NCBI GenBank assembly: GCA_907163375.1
Contig: CAJQUW010003423.1
Location: 91,220-155,219 of the forward strand
From: Prostheceraeus crozeri
Taxonomy: Eukaryota; Platyhelminthes; Polycladida; Euryleptidae
DNA length: 64,000 bases
Direction of reading: 5' to 3'
The notes below the pieces were generated by a model that had not been told where the DNA came from, did no database searches, and saw nothing but the letters and a program-made list of their open reading frames with translations. This document shows, piece by piece, positions 22,470 to 34,655 of the stretch. Within the stretch, counting starts at the first letter, position 1; every line of letters starts with the position of its first letter. A program made the position numbers and the translations under genes.

Positions 22470-25030
22470 GAGGGAGAGAAAAAATGGTCCGGAGGACAAT
22501 CTGTGATTTGGAACTTGTAACATTGGAAGCATGTTCAGGAGATCAGGAGAAATTGTGGATGCCATGTTAAGAAGGAAAGTGGAAATATGTTGTGTTCAGG
22601 AGACGAGGTGAAAAGGTGGCAGTGCCCGATGGTTCGTCCATATTGGATCCAGATACAAGTTTTATTGGCGAAGTTGCCCTGCTACAGTTAGCTGTGTGGG
22701 AGTTTTGATTAGTGAAAGACTGGCAGAGCATGTAGCTGCTGTTGTACGTTTCAGTGAACGTCTAATGTTGCTCAAGTTGCAGTAAACAATCAAGTTGTGC
22801 ATGCTATTTCTGCGTATGAGCGGCAGACCTAATGTGGAAAAGTCAGCTTTCTGGCAGAGACTTACGGATGTGACGAATGACATCCCAGATACGGAAAGGA
22901 TTCTGCTAGGAGGTGATTTGAATGGACATGTGGGGAGGCATGCTGACGGCTGCATCGAAGTTCATGGAGGTTTCGGCTTTGGTAACAAAAATGATGGAGG
23001 AGACAGCATCCTGCATTTCGGCCTTGCAACTTCTATGATTATTTGCAACACCTGTTTCAGGAAGCAAGAAAGTCACTTGGCCACGCACGAATCTGGGCGG
23101 AGAACATCTCAAATTGATTACATTATGGTGAGGAGAAATGACAGACATCTCGTGAAGAACACAAAAGTAATCGCTGGAGAAGAATGCGTCTCGCAACAAC
23201 GCATGGTAACAGCAGACCTATCTTTGAAGAAAGGGAAACGTGTTCGGAAGAAGTTTATTCCGAAATTGTGAGTGTGGAGGCTCAAAGAAGACGACTTACT
23301 AACTAGTTTTAAAGAGAGTATTAGCGTTAATGCCCATAAAGGAGAATCAGCTAAACAATCTATTATCGAAGACTCAAGCTCCTGGAACACGCAATGAAAG
23401 TTCATGAGAGAGTCTTCGAAAAGAGAATTCGTTCCCGAGTGCCAAGGTAGGATATGCAGTTTGATTTAATGCCGGGAAGGGGGACCATTGACCCTATTTT
23501 CATTGTCCGCCAACTGCATGAGAAATGCCTTCAGAAAGAGAGGCCACTCTACTTTGCTTTCATAGACCTGGAGAAGGCATTTGATAGGATCCCGCGTGGC
23601 GTTGTGAAGTTGTGCCTTCGATTTGCTGGTGTAGACGCAGGGAATTATAGATTATATCTTTTGTTACGGGAAGAACAACAACGTCGCACTACTGACATAA
23701 TGAGGGTTACTTTCATTAGTAGTTTAGAACACTACCACTCATGTTACCTAAGTCAAGATACTAAATCGCTATGTACAACTATTAATTGCATATCATAACT
23801 CATGTATATACGCACATCCCCATCTTTATACACTATATAAATAATTAAAGCAATGAAATTCTCAATGACCTAATTTTCCTGGGCTTATAGCCACTGCGAC
23901 AATTAGGAACGCAGCACAAAAACACCATCGGTTGAACGTTGTCTTTAAAATATATGTTACACGGTAATGCACGTTATGGCGAGCGAAGTTGAGAATCGGA
24001 CAGTCTGATAGTCAGCAAGACGAAGCAATGTCACAGCTAACACATTTACACATAAGTAATGAAAGGTGTGAGTCACGTTATCGCATGCATTGGAACTTCG
24101 AAGGGACAGCTTCTCGCTCTATCTTTGTCATGTAAGCAGTCACTGCAGCGCGAGATGTTAACCCTCTCCCTGTCAAGGCAGATTTCGCAAAATCGTGCGT
24201 TGTTCTTCCCGATACACTATCTATAATTCCCTGTGTAGACGAATGGTTGATGCAAGCGACAGTGATGCACGTCGTGTCATTGGCGGGTGCATCGCAAGTG
24301 CAGTGGTGAGAAAGGTCGTCTTGAAGCATCACAAGCCTCTTTTTTGTGCTAAAAGTACTGGGGAACAGTACAACACCTCACAACAGATGTGTTAGACAGC
24401 GTTGTTATAGATGGCGACGAGCATGAAGCCGTGGAACGCTTCTGTTACCTGAATGATGTGCTTGACGCTGGAGGAGGATGCGAAGCTGCTGTCGCCGCTA
24501 GAATACGCGCATGTTGGAGAACATTTCACGAACTGTCAGCTGTCTTCGCATCAAGAGTGTCCATATAGACCATGAAAGGAAAGATTTTCAAAGATTGCAT
24601 CCAAAGTTGCATGTCGCACGCAAGCGAAACATGGGCACTGAAAGCAGAAAGTGAAAGAACGCTGGATACGGCTGAGATGTTCACGGTGCGTCGAATGTGT
24701 GGAGTGTCATTCAGGGAACGTTAATCAAACGCGTAATTGAGAGCGCGCTTAGACTTAGAGCCTATAAGCAAAATCATCCGCAGAAATCGTTGAAGATGAC
24801 TTGTACACGTGTACCGAAAGAAGGAAGAAGACTGGGCAAAGACAGTTTGGGAGTGACAGGACAGGGGACCAAGAAGACCTGGGACGAAGCGGTGGCATCT
24901 GATTGCCGTTTGCTTAACGTACCAGCTGAAGCAGCCCTTGACCGTCAGACTTGGAGGAGATCCATGAGGAGAAGCAGTCTGACCCAATGACATTGGAACA
25001 AACGGACTCAAAACGCGGAAGTAAGTTTTC
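22470..25030 (+). mobile_element. RTE-like retrotransposon remnant with endonuclease
   Basis: The plus-strand endonuclease is clear at 22795-23271: LGGDLNGHVGRHADG with the GDxN box, HGGFGFGNKNDGGDSILHFG, and RRTSQIDYIMVRR with the IDY box. RT finger blocks follow at 23454-23635 (MPGRGTIDPIFIVRQLHEK, FAFIDLEKAFDRIPRG). The palm is replaced by unrelated sequence at about 23660-24350. Coding resumes at about 24390 with FCYLNDVLDAGGGCEAAV and continues to about 24990 in changing frames. Multiple stops make it dead. A copy of this kind encodes one long polyprotein of about 1000 residues when intact. Confidence 0.8.
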
Positions 25031-25319
25031 ACAAAATCATGACTCTATTGGCTGAAAATGCTACATTCTTACTTTTTCATCAAAAATGTTCATGCTTTTT
25101 GGCATCTTCAGACTCCTTGCGATGTAAGAAATTAGAAAATATAAATTCTATTCAAATAATTTCAATAGTTCTTTTTCAAGCTTCTTCCATAGAGTAGATA
25201 TATCGGGTAGAGTAGCAACTCAGCATTTATTAAATCCCCAATGTGTAAACATCTTCGATTTCATTACTAAAAGCTCAGCCTTGTTATAATAAGATTATTT
25301 TCTCAAGCGTGATCATATC

Positions 25320-25520
25320 CTGTGGTCTCCGTGGCACAGTGGTTAAGTGCTTGGCCTAGCGATCTTTCGGTCCAGAGGTCGAGCCCTGAAAGTGTCATCG
25401 GAAGTCATCAGGAAGGGCATTCCGCCTTAAGTACCACAACGCTCCAGATCAAAGTCAGACAATGTCAGGACCGTCGAAGCCCCCAGTATAGGGGAGTAAT
25501 GACTTTAATTCACTGATAGA
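25320..25520 (+). mobile_element. tRNA-derived SINE
   Basis: The head resembles a tRNA with an internal Pol III promoter: TGGCACAGTGGTTAAGTG as A box (near 25331) and AGGTCGAGCCC as B box (near 25376). A non-tRNA body follows with GGAAGGGCATTCCGCC and CGTCGAAGCCCCCAGTATAG. No tRNA cloverleaf is complete, so it is not a tRNA gene. Confidence 0.7.
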
Positions 25521-25679
25521 ACAAGGCATCATGATCATAGAAACTGATCATAATTAACTTTAAAAGATGTAAATGAGTCCACATTACTAATTCAGATTCA
25601 AGAAATGACGCCAATTATGAATCATAAAATCAGGCCTTTGAAAATTGAATTAAAAACTTGACATGTACATCAGCCAAAA

Positions 25680-26050
25680 AGCCCTTATAAGATCTCAACT
25701 TTTCCTTGAAGACTTGCAGGTACTTGCATTATAATGCAGGTCATGAAATATCCTATATCTTCAGCTTAATTTCCGCTTAATCAAGGTGCTTGTTAGCAAA
25801 TATTCATTACTTTTGATATCCAACTTGTTTCATTAAAAATGCCTTCATGTCCGTAGTATATAAATTTGCAAAAATTTAGCTTTTTAAAAACCAACCAAAT
25901 AATTTTCTGGACCACAGGAACGTAAACTCCATAAAAACTGAATCTTTTCACGTGAAAATTTTCTCTGTATGCAGACCCTTTTTTGAGTCGACAGTCGACA
26001 CTGTACCTGTGCTTACTCTATGACTTCCTCAACTTTTATTCTCATAACCG
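25680..26050 (-). repeat. Dispersed repeat, copy 2
   Basis: The reverse complement aligns with 3030-3420, sharing blocks near AAAAAGCTAAATTT (25875-25890) and GCGGAAATTAAGCTGA (25765-25780). Divergence is substantial, indicating an old family. Confidence 0.55.
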
Positions 26051-26988
26051 CTAAAGGTATGTTATCTTAGTGAATTTTCGGTAACCTTTACATACGTGGG
26101 ATGATGGTCACGTGCCTCTTGGCTTAAAACTGCGATCTAATCAATGTCGCCAAGGCAATCACCAATATTACACTTATTAAGATAACTATAACTGAACTAA
26201 TTTGCATCTCAAATTTTTAATGTCTTTTTACTGATGTTCCGCTTAATGAAGATGTTGAATTAATTGGTATCATTCTGGATAAATTTGATGTAAGTTTACC
26301 TGTATATATTATTTTTTCTGTTGTTGGAAGGTGAAAGAGATGGTTGATTTCAAATATTTACTTCACCCCCCCCCCCTCCAACAACGAAAATATTGTGATG
26401 ATAAGTGAAGGCCCCTTTCGAGTTTCGACATGAAAAGTTTAGATACTACTATGTACCTATAATGTCCAGTTACCTTCTGCCATCAAATTTGTATTGTAAC
26501 GTCTGTGTTTACCTTCTTCCACTATTAATCACTCTGACGATAATGCCTAAATTTTAGTTTGCGGACACTATTGATTCAGAAAGTTACGGCTGCAGTTCCA
26601 AATTTGGACTCCGCATATCTACTCAGATTCTTAAGTTAACCAAATATCACATATCCATCCCATAATTGAAACTTACAGAAAGATCAAATTCGGATCAATT
26701 TCGGATTTCTTGCGATCACACAATACTTTACATTAAAAAAAATAATTCGATAATTTATGACATATAAATAATATATATAGTATAAATATTATATAATAAC
26801 ACATAAATTAATTCGATTTCACCAACTATTTGCTTGATTCTCATGGACAGCGCATGGGTTTTATGTAGAGAAGCGTAATGCGGTGTATGTAGGCCTTGAT
26901 ATCATGTAGCTTGGATGCTATAGATTGCAATTCTATCTTATCTACAAAAAAAAATGTTCACAATGCATGACGTAATTTATCTTTGCAG
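26051..26988 (+). other. Intronic stretch with a small C-rich hairpin
   Basis: No gene was seen. TTGTTGGAAGGTGAA near 26322 and TTCACCCCC...CCTCCAACAA near 26362-26386 form an imperfect inverted repeat around a poly-C run. TTTGCAG at 26982-26988 is the acceptor of the next exon. Confidence 0.5.
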
Positions 26989-27055
26989 AACTTGATGAAA
27001 ATCCTCTACGCAGATCCAGAGCTAATTAACTTGCGCGATAAAGAATACAATCCTG
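26989..27055 (+). CDS. WDR62/MAPKBP1: WDR62/MAPKBP1-like gene, exon c
   Basis: The 67-nt exon starts on a codon boundary as exon b predicts and leaves one base. It encodes NLMKILYADPELINLRDKEY, matching the family's linker between two blades (a conserved L-K-V-V-Y-like strand followed by an acidic, Leu-rich stretch). The donor is GTAAGT. Confidence 0.85.
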
Positions 27056-27357
27056 GTAAGTGTAAGCTGTAAAATAATTTGATGTTTGACTTTAGCTGGT
27101 CTGTGATCAATTCATGTCTAATGGATAAATGAATCTGCGGAAATTTCATCCATAAATATATAACGTCAAGACCTTTGCCGCATATTTGATTCTATGTATA
27201 GTAGTCGTGCATTTTTTACATCCATGCTGATTGAGTATTCAGAACCAGGGTGCCGCCGACCACAAGGGTCTCGTAGGGGTGCCGCTCCGCTATAATATTG
27301 TATGACATGTAGAAATATGAATCTTCTGTCCAATATGATTGAGAAATCTTGGTATAT

Positions 27358-28055
27358 GCATTGCGGTGTGTCAAAAAACCGAAGTTTGGAAAAGTTCAGG
27401 TGCTCAGCGTCCAAATGGTGGGTGGCATTTGGTGTAAAACCAATATTCATGAAATTTTGAGCCGATTGGACAACGCTTTGGGGTCGCGCAAAGAGGTCAA
27501 AGTGAGGTCAGTTTGTCGTGTTTTGTCATTTTTGGGCTAAAAATAGCCTCTGACGTCATTATGTGACCTCGAATGACCTTTTTGACCACTTGACGTGATA
27601 GATAGGGGTCACATTTATATTTGCTGTTAATGCATTATATGGCTCTGAAATGCTTTGTTTAATCGAAAATCGGCATTTTATGATCAAAATTTAAGCAATG
27701 TCACGTGACCACTGTAGGACATGATGTTCTACCACTAAATGTCATTTTACAGCGAAACTAAGCATTTTAGAGCCATATAATGTGTTACCAACAAATACAA
27801 ATATGACCCCTATCCATCATGTCTAGTGGTCAAAAAGATCATTCTAGGTCATATAGTGACGTCAGAGGCTATTTTTAGCTCAAAATGACACAAACAAAAT
27901 ATAACACGACAAACTGACCTGTTTGCGCTATTCCTTGAGCGTTGTCCAATCGGCTTAAAATTTCATATATATTAGTTTTGCACCAAAATGTCACCATTTG
28001 GACGCTGAGCACTTGAACCTCTCCAAATTTGTTTTTTTGACACACCCTGATGCCC
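27358..28055. mobile_element. Foldback element, about 690 bp
   Basis: The two halves are imperfect reverse complements over nearly their full length (arms of about 330 bp). GGTGTGTCAAAAAA (27365) pairs with the complement of 28034-28047, GTGCTCAGCGTCCAAATGG pairs with CCATTTGGACGCTGAGCAC, and GCCTCTGACGTCA pairs with TGACGTCAGAGGC. It codes for nothing. It resembles long-TIR MITEs or Foldback transposons. Confidence 0.8.
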
Positions 28056-29268
28056 ATGTTCTAAATAAACAAGTAATTTGCATAAATCATCACTTTGAAA
28101 ATCTTTCTTTTATTTCGGCTAGTAATTTATCGACAAACTGCATCTATGTAGAGACAGGTAGCTGCTTTTATCTATGTTTTTGTCGTAACTAGTGATGATA
28201 GTGGCTACAAACATCTGAAACTAATACAGGGGACGTACTGTTGTTGCGATAAACGCTGTGCAGTTGTGCAACAGTCACACACGTGGGTAAATTTCTGAAG
28301 CATGCAGTAAATCAATCATGTTTGTGTTATTTTTGATAATACAGAATCGGTAGTATTTATTTAAACAGGTACTCTATGCAACTATGTCTCGGATGCGATT
28401 GTTTTCGAAAAAAAGTGAAAAGCATCTCCACACATTATTGAACATGTGAAGTCATGTCGTAATGTGGACCGGTTGAGTTTTGAGCACAGAGATAAATTGC
28501 TTTCTCTGCGTTGTGTTGTCTAGAGATGACATTTTTAATACTGATGGTCACGCCAAGAACTAGTACCGAGGGGCAGAAAGATCAATTTTCCATTGAACGT
28601 AATGCAAATTCAAGCCTGAATTCTGACAAACTAAATCAATGACACCACATTGAACGTACACAGTCAGTAAATTTAGATTGTGAGGAGTCGAACGATGTGA
28701 ATAATATTTCCATTTGATGAATTTATCACAGAGAAACATTGAGTCAAAGATAGATACTGTTCACTTGGCAGATGTTCAGTCTTCAATGTGACAACGACTA
28801 CTCGTGTGTTCCTTAATACTACTTTCTTTGCGCATTGCGTGCGCTTGGTCGATCACGTAAGCCAAGACGGCTTTTTCCACATCTCTTCACCATTGCATGC
28901 AATAGCAGAGATAGAATCGCGTCACCTCTTGAGTAACAGCGACAGACAAATCCGTTTCTGTAGTTTTGAGATATAATAATTTGACTCTATGGTCAATGAA
29001 ACGATAATGAAAATATCTCTAAATTATCTTTGTTTGTGCGACGTAGGAAAAATTGAGAGGAGAATCCCATGCACAAAACACTGATCACTGGACAGGTATC
29101 AAATTCGTCGTAGATGCTAAGGATGTTTAAGAATGCCAATTAAGAAAGCGAATAATTACGACTGCAAAAGGCAACAGGCCTCGCTGCAGAAGGAATTTAA
29201 CGAAGCAAGCAACGGAAGGGAACAGCGACAATAATAGGTTTCAAAAAAAGCGACAGTCCAGTTTCTAA
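28056..29268 (+). other. Intronic stretch, nothing recognised
   Basis: AT-rich sequence without recognised ORF or repeat between the foldback element and the Harbinger-like element. Confidence 0.45.
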
Positions 29269-29763
29269 AGGGGCGTTTACATGTGACACTTTATTGCTGC
29301 CACCTGCAATCAGATGGCAGAGGCCGTTTACACTTGACACTAAAAAGTCGCTGACACTCGAGGAAAAATTGCTACTGACACTTTATCGATCTATGATGAG
29401 TCAGAAAATTGCTTGAGATTGCAGGAGCGCTTACACTTGACACTTTTAGTCGACACTTATTCTTCACGATGTCATCGAGAAAGCGAACAGCCGCAGTAGT
29501 TACTGCATACATCTTGACGAAGAAAACAAAGTGTAAACGGCGAATATGATTGTACTGGCTTCTTGTGTACTGCACAACTATCTTATGACGAAGAAAGAAT
29601 CGGCGAAGAGGTATGCTCCAAAAGATTCATTTGACACAGAGAACTTTGAAAATGGTTCAATTAAAGACGGTTCTTGGTGCATGATGGTTCTTGATGCATG
29701 ATGTTTGCCTGAAGCAAACATGCTGCCAATTGAAAGAAGCTGCAACAACAATATTGCGGATTC

Positions 29764-29851
29764 TGCAAAAACAACACAAGAGGAATTTCGAGATTTCTTC
29801 ATGACACCCGATGGTGAAGTTTCGTGGCAGTATAAATTTATCTGACATGAA
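29764..29851 (+). pseudogene. Harbinger-type transposase C-terminal fragment
   Basis: A short plus-strand frame reads TTQEEFRDFFMTPDGEVSWQ before a stop. PIF/Harbinger nucleases commonly end in a similar (R/E)xFxxYF...GxVxWQ block, which fits the flanking TIRs and TSD. The DDE core is not recognisable. This is a motif-level assignment. Confidence 0.45.
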
Positions 29852-30429
29852 TTTTAACTTTGACAAGAAAGCTATTCATTTCATGCTTCATTACTCGCAC
29901 AAAGAAAACAGCTGTGCTATCTAATTTGTTTTCTATTGATTTTTATTAACAATTGTCTCTCAGCATCATCTATATACATTATTTTGAAAATATGGAGAAC
30001 CCAATTATGATTCTTTGAAAACTAGTACGTATCTAAAACGTTCTTTGAAATTATAGAACGTTTTTGGAAGAAAAGAAAGGTAGGATTGACAATAAGTCTT
30101 TTCTCTTAGATGGATACAATGACGGCTATAAAATCTATATTATATAAAGCAACATTATCATCAATTCTCCAACTGACTGTCCATAATAATGTGCAATATA
30201 CATGTACATTTCTTCCCTGTATTGAAAGAAGCGATCGAGTCATGGGATACCGTCACTATTTGATTAAAAGCTTTCTTGGATTTCTTGTTGTAAGATATTT
30301 ATTGATTTCATTCTCATTCATCGTTGAACCAGCGATCATCGTTTCACAAGATGTTTTGCTGAATCTGTCGATGTCAACATGGCAACCAATCAATCAGTGA
30401 TTCATTTTACTCGAGAAAGATGAGTCCCA

Positions 30430-30530
30430 CCTGCTGATGCTTTTATCTATTGACCGATTGTTAAGCGGTCTAGCACCGATACACGACTGCAAAGTCGACG
30501 ATTAAATTCCCACGCATGTCTGTGGTGAGG
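30430..30530 (+). mobile_element. tRNA-like SINE head, nested
   Basis: TGACCGATTGTTAAGCGGTC followed by ACTGCAAAGTCGACGATTAA and ATTCCC has the layout of A box, anticodon arm and B box of a tRNA-derived SINE. It lies inside the Harbinger-like element, suggesting later insertion. Degenerate. Confidence 0.4.
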
Positions 30531-31507
30531 AATTTCAGGTCAAACAATGCTTAATACTCCCACAAGCAGGTGGAGTTTCTTGTATAATGACAGTCAGGAA
30601 AATCAATTCTGTCCTAGCTAAATGAAGCTGAAATTGATGTTAACTGTATGCACAATAGTGCGCAGTAGCAAAAGCAGAAAATATGTATGTATGAACTATG
30701 CATATTAGCACATCATTAGTAATTTAATGACAGGTGATAATGAAAAAAGCAAGAACAAATCCAGCCTCGAAGAAGTCAGGTTTCTGTGTTCCGATCACGG
30801 TCGTGTCACGTGTGAGTGTCGGTAAAAGTGTCAGCTAAAAGTTACGCCTCGTTCAACTGCAGTGACTCTTGTGGCAGCCACTTTTCAGAAAGTGTCAGGA
30901 GCCGTTTACACGTGCAATATTTTCAGTGACACTCGGTTGCAGCAACTTTTAAAAATGTCAGCAATCTAGTGTCAGAAGCGTTTACACGTGCAATTTAGGT
31001 GTCAGCAATAAAGTTTCATGTGTAAACGCACCTTAAGAGCGAGAGAAACTCCAGTTTCTCTAGTCCAGCATGAGATCTTAATTGGTATTGCATTTCGTGA
31101 AATTTAGCGACAAATGATCTCAAAAATGCTCAATTTCCATGAAAATATCCACTATTTCAACTGTTGATAACAACTTCGATGACTTAATTTAACCAAGCAA
31201 AAGATTAATTAGGCAACTAAACCCTACACTATCATGAAAATAGAAACTTTTCAAAAAAGGTCAGTGACTATTAAATGTCGCAAGCTTGAAAACTAAGACT
31301 TCACAACTGCCGATTTTATGAAAGGCAATGCCGTCCATGAAAGGTAGCCAGGATCAGCACCGCAGAAACAAAGACGAGAAATATTATTGATTAATTACAA
31401 AAATCCATGGACGATCAAGATTCAATGTTTTCAAATTCTTTAGTATTCATATAAAGTGATCGCCATAGTATTTTGAATTCAGATTTCCTCAATTTTCATT
31501 TTTTTAG

Positions 31508-31622
31508 CGGGAACTACTGATAAGACGGATACATCTTACGAAATGAAACAAGGGGTTCGTGTTGTTAAAATCAGCCCAGATGGCATGCATCTGGCATCAG
31601 GAGATCGTGAAGGTAATATCAG
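31508..31622 (+). CDS. WDR62/MAPKBP1: WDR62/MAPKBP1-like gene, exon d (WD40 blade)
   Basis: The 115-nt exon follows TTTTTTAG and ends before GTAAGC. Taking the base left from exon c keeps the frame open and leaves two bases. It encodes [20 protein letters not shown], one of the most conserved strands of this family's second propeller. Confidence 0.92.
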
Positions 31623-32019
31623 GTAAGCTGATTAGTAAAGCAATACTTCCCAGTGGTTTGTCATTTCTATTTATAATAACGATTGCGTGTCAATTTGCGA
31701 AATAATGAATTAATGAACGCCTTATACTACCTCAACCTTTTTACGTGAATCTCCCGCCAAATCCACATTCTTTCATGATAGCCAAGGCATTGGCACAACA
31801 TCACGAGATTGATGTGAATATATCCAAGGATGCCAGTTTGCATGAGGTCAGAGCTCGTGGAAGTGTGCGCGATACAGATGGGCCTGCAGGTTTCTTGACG
31901 CATTATATGATTTTATGGTTGCAATACTTGTAAATGTTGCATGTCGCACCAGCGCAGAATTTAAGGAAAATTTATAGATTTGGTCAACATTTTCTGATGC
32001 ATTGAGACACTATATAGGC
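31623..32019 (+). other. Intronic stretch with an unassigned ORF
   Basis: A 62-codon plus frame at 31745-31933 (MIAKALAQHHEIDVNISKD in part) has coding-like composition but no family that I recognise. It may be a transposon scrap. Confidence 0.35.
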
Positions 32020-32170
32020 ACTAGGATGGCTCAGAAGGTTAAGGTCCACACTTCAGTGCGGAGGTGCAAAAATACCTTGTTTCGAGCGTGTCCGCCTCAG
32101 GAGATGCCATCGCTCTCATTTGAGGTTACTAATTAAAGACCATATCCCCCTTATGCAGATTGCATGAATG
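32020..32170 (+). mobile_element. tRNA-derived SINE remnant
   Basis: GGATGGCTCAGAAGGTTAAG resembles an A box and TTGTTTCGAGCGTGTCC a B box, about 55 bp apart. The rest of the body is not recognisable. Confidence 0.5.
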
Positions 32171-32817
32171 CAAGGCAACCATTTTGTCATCTCGAGGCAT
32201 TTCACCGATTTCTTCAAGGGAGGCTATATAGGAAAATGTAGCACTGAACAATATGGCATTTACAAATTGAACATGTCAAAAGAAAGAGGACTTTCTTTAT
32301 TTTGACGTGTTCTGTATTTGATGTGCCATGCTGTTCTGTTACATTTTCTTCTGTAGCCTCTCTTGAAGTAATCGGTGAAAGGCTTCAAGATGAGAAAATG
32401 GCTGCTTTGCTTTCAATTCATGACAAATATTACAATGGCCGGATGCTGTGTCAACATGGCATAAAATCAAATCACAGCACAATACTAGCGGCAAGAGAAA
32501 AAACAGAGGCAGAAATAAGTCAATGGCAGGTGAACATCGAAGTGTGCCAGTTTGCATAGCCAAGACCGACCTGACTGAGAGCACAACACGAAAAGCGGAG
32601 CCGACGAAGTCCCAACAAGAAAAGAAAACGACTAAGGATAGACAAGTGAACACTCAAAAGATTGAAAAAAAGCTAGTCTAATAAAAGCAAGAAGAAGATA
32701 AGGGATTAGTTCCCGTGAAAGAAAAGTTCAGCAGCTCTAACGGAGCCAATCAACGCATCTACACAGTAGTCACTAAACACAAAATCAGGTACATGCATAA
32801 AACTTAACTAGCTTGAG

Positions 32818-34440
32818 ATGAATCCAAAAACAGTTCTAATCGAGATGACCAGGTTAGATCCCAGTGTGTCATCAAGCGATGTTACTCCCGATGGATACAT
32901 ATTTCATCGGATGGATAAAGCACCTTGTCAAGGTCTTGGAGTTTATGCCAAGACAAGCCTTCCCTTGAGAAGTCTTCGTAGCTCAGAGGATCCTAGGCAT
33001 GAGTATCTTGCCTTCATTGCGCCGTTACAGAAACCCGCTCTTCTTTTATTTTTCCTATACCGCTCTCCATCAACCAATGTGGACATTTTCAATGTTCTTT
33101 CTGATAAGATCGAGTCTCTTCTACAAGATTACCCAGCGCTGAGGTTGCCGTTTTTTTGGTGACTTCAACGTGCACAATGTCATTGTCTTGTGCACTCACG
33201 CACCACTGATCCCTCTGGTCCGGCAGCCGAGAATTTTGCAGTCTCTCACAGCCTTAGTCAAATTGTGTTGATAAAGTCTGGTGGCATCAAGGACTCCTTA
33301 GAAAGCTGAAGTCCTATGGAGTTGCTGATCAGCTCCACAAACTTCTTGCTTCTTTCCTTAGTGACCGACAAATATCTGTCGTCTTAGATGGCCAAAAGTC
33401 TTCCTCCAAGCTTGTCAGTGCAGGAGTTCCTCTAGGGTCAATTTTGGCACCCACTCTTCTTCTGTATATCAACGACAGTATTATCAGCGGTATATATCAA
33501 CGTGAGTAAATTGGTGATGTATGCAGATGACACGACATTTTACATTTCCAATAAGCGACTTGCTAAGAGCACTCAGCAACGTCAGCAGTTATGCGACGTT
33601 CTTAATGAAGACTTAGGCAAGGTCTCAGAATGGGGCGCCAAATAGCTTGTTTCTTTCAATCCTTCAAAAACTCAGAGTATTCTGCACTCATGACTTAAAG
33701 GAGATGATGATGATGATCATAGCATTAAGATGTCAGATAATAGGATCAGAGAACAAGATTCCATCTCCTTCCTTGGATTGGTGGTTACGAAAGGCTTGTC
33801 ATGGAAACCGTACATCCAATCCATTAGCAAGCAGGCAGCTCAACGCATTGGCAGTGTCTATCGTGCCAGCAACTATCTTCCACCACAAACTGCCAGCTAT
33901 CTTTACAAGTCCACTGTTCGTCCTCTGATGGAGTATTGTTGTCATCTCTGGGCCTGCGCCTCACAAACGCATCTTAACCTCCTTGAACGGGTTGAGAAAC
34001 GCGTCAAACATCTTATGGGTGAAAAACTTGCTAACAAGTTGCACACTTTAACTGTTACTTCACTCAGTCTCTTCTACAGATACTATTTCCGTAGAAGCAG
34101 CTCTGCAGTAAATGAGTACCCTAACCTAAGATCTTCTCCAGAAGCACATGCTATCATGTGAGCTTAGAACTCGCACGCACTGTGAGTCGCTCGAAAAACT
34201 TTTGTTTGCACGGCATAGCTTTGGAATCAGCTTCCCCAGACCACTTTCCCTGACCAATACAATCTCAATGCTTTCAAGAGGCGTGTGAATAGGTTTGTGA
34301 TGGGTACAGCTGAATCAGATTAGAAGATCTGTTTTTTCCTTTTATTCATTTAAAATAATACAACTTGTTGCTCATTCATTGAACAACCCCTAGCTTCGTT
34401 CATGGCCTATAGCTGTTCTAGGGTTGAAAATTCTGTAAAA
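32818..34440 (+). mobile_element. CR1-like retrotransposon copy B
   Basis: Endonuclease blocks lie at 32818-33162 (RLDPSVSSSDV, GLGVYAKTSLPLR, FFLYRSPSTNVD), followed by GDFN-equivalent sequence near 33160 in another frame. RT blocks follow in several frames: LVSAGVPLGSILAPTLLLYI near 33410-33470, VMYADDTTFYIS near 33510-33550 with an intact YADD, ISFLGLVVTKGLSW near 33765, and YRASNYLPPQTASYLYKST near 33860. Part of the segment between endonuclease and RT fingers is deleted near 33300. It belongs to the same family as copy A (13480-15960). Confidence 0.82.
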
Positions 34441-34655
34441 ATGACAAGCGGAACTTGGATAACTTTCTAACAGGTATAACAGGTGGTAGTGGGAGGCGCA
34501 GGATATCAAACATCTTATTAAAAGGTGAATTCATTTTCATTGCATTAAAACTTTACGACAGATTCTACAAGGGGATCATGGAAATATTGCTCACACCTAT
34601 TGTTTATGTAAGTTTGAGCAAATAATCATCAGATGTTCTGAATTCTTTGACCCCC

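Larger units (their letters stand above)
29269..31033 (+). mobile_element. PIF/Harbinger-like DNA transposon remnant
   Basis: The ends are inverted repeats matching at 31 of 36 positions: AGGGGCGTTTACATGTGACA on the left and, reverse-complemented, AGGTGCGTTTACACATGAAA on the right. TAA flanks both sides (29266-29268 and 31034-31036), the 3-bp target duplication type of PIF/Harbinger. Additional copies of CGTTTACAC lie inside each end as subterminal repeats. Only a small coding remnant is visible, so this is a decayed or non-autonomous copy. Confidence 0.75.

Noticed and set aside
24159..24200. TTAACCCTCTCCCTGTC as a piggyBac end
   Set aside because: No matching TAAATGGG or AGGGTTAA partner was found nearby; TTAA plus a C run is too common.
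25322..25400. tRNA gene
   Set aside because: A and B boxes are present but acceptor and anticodon stems do not pair and a SINE body follows.
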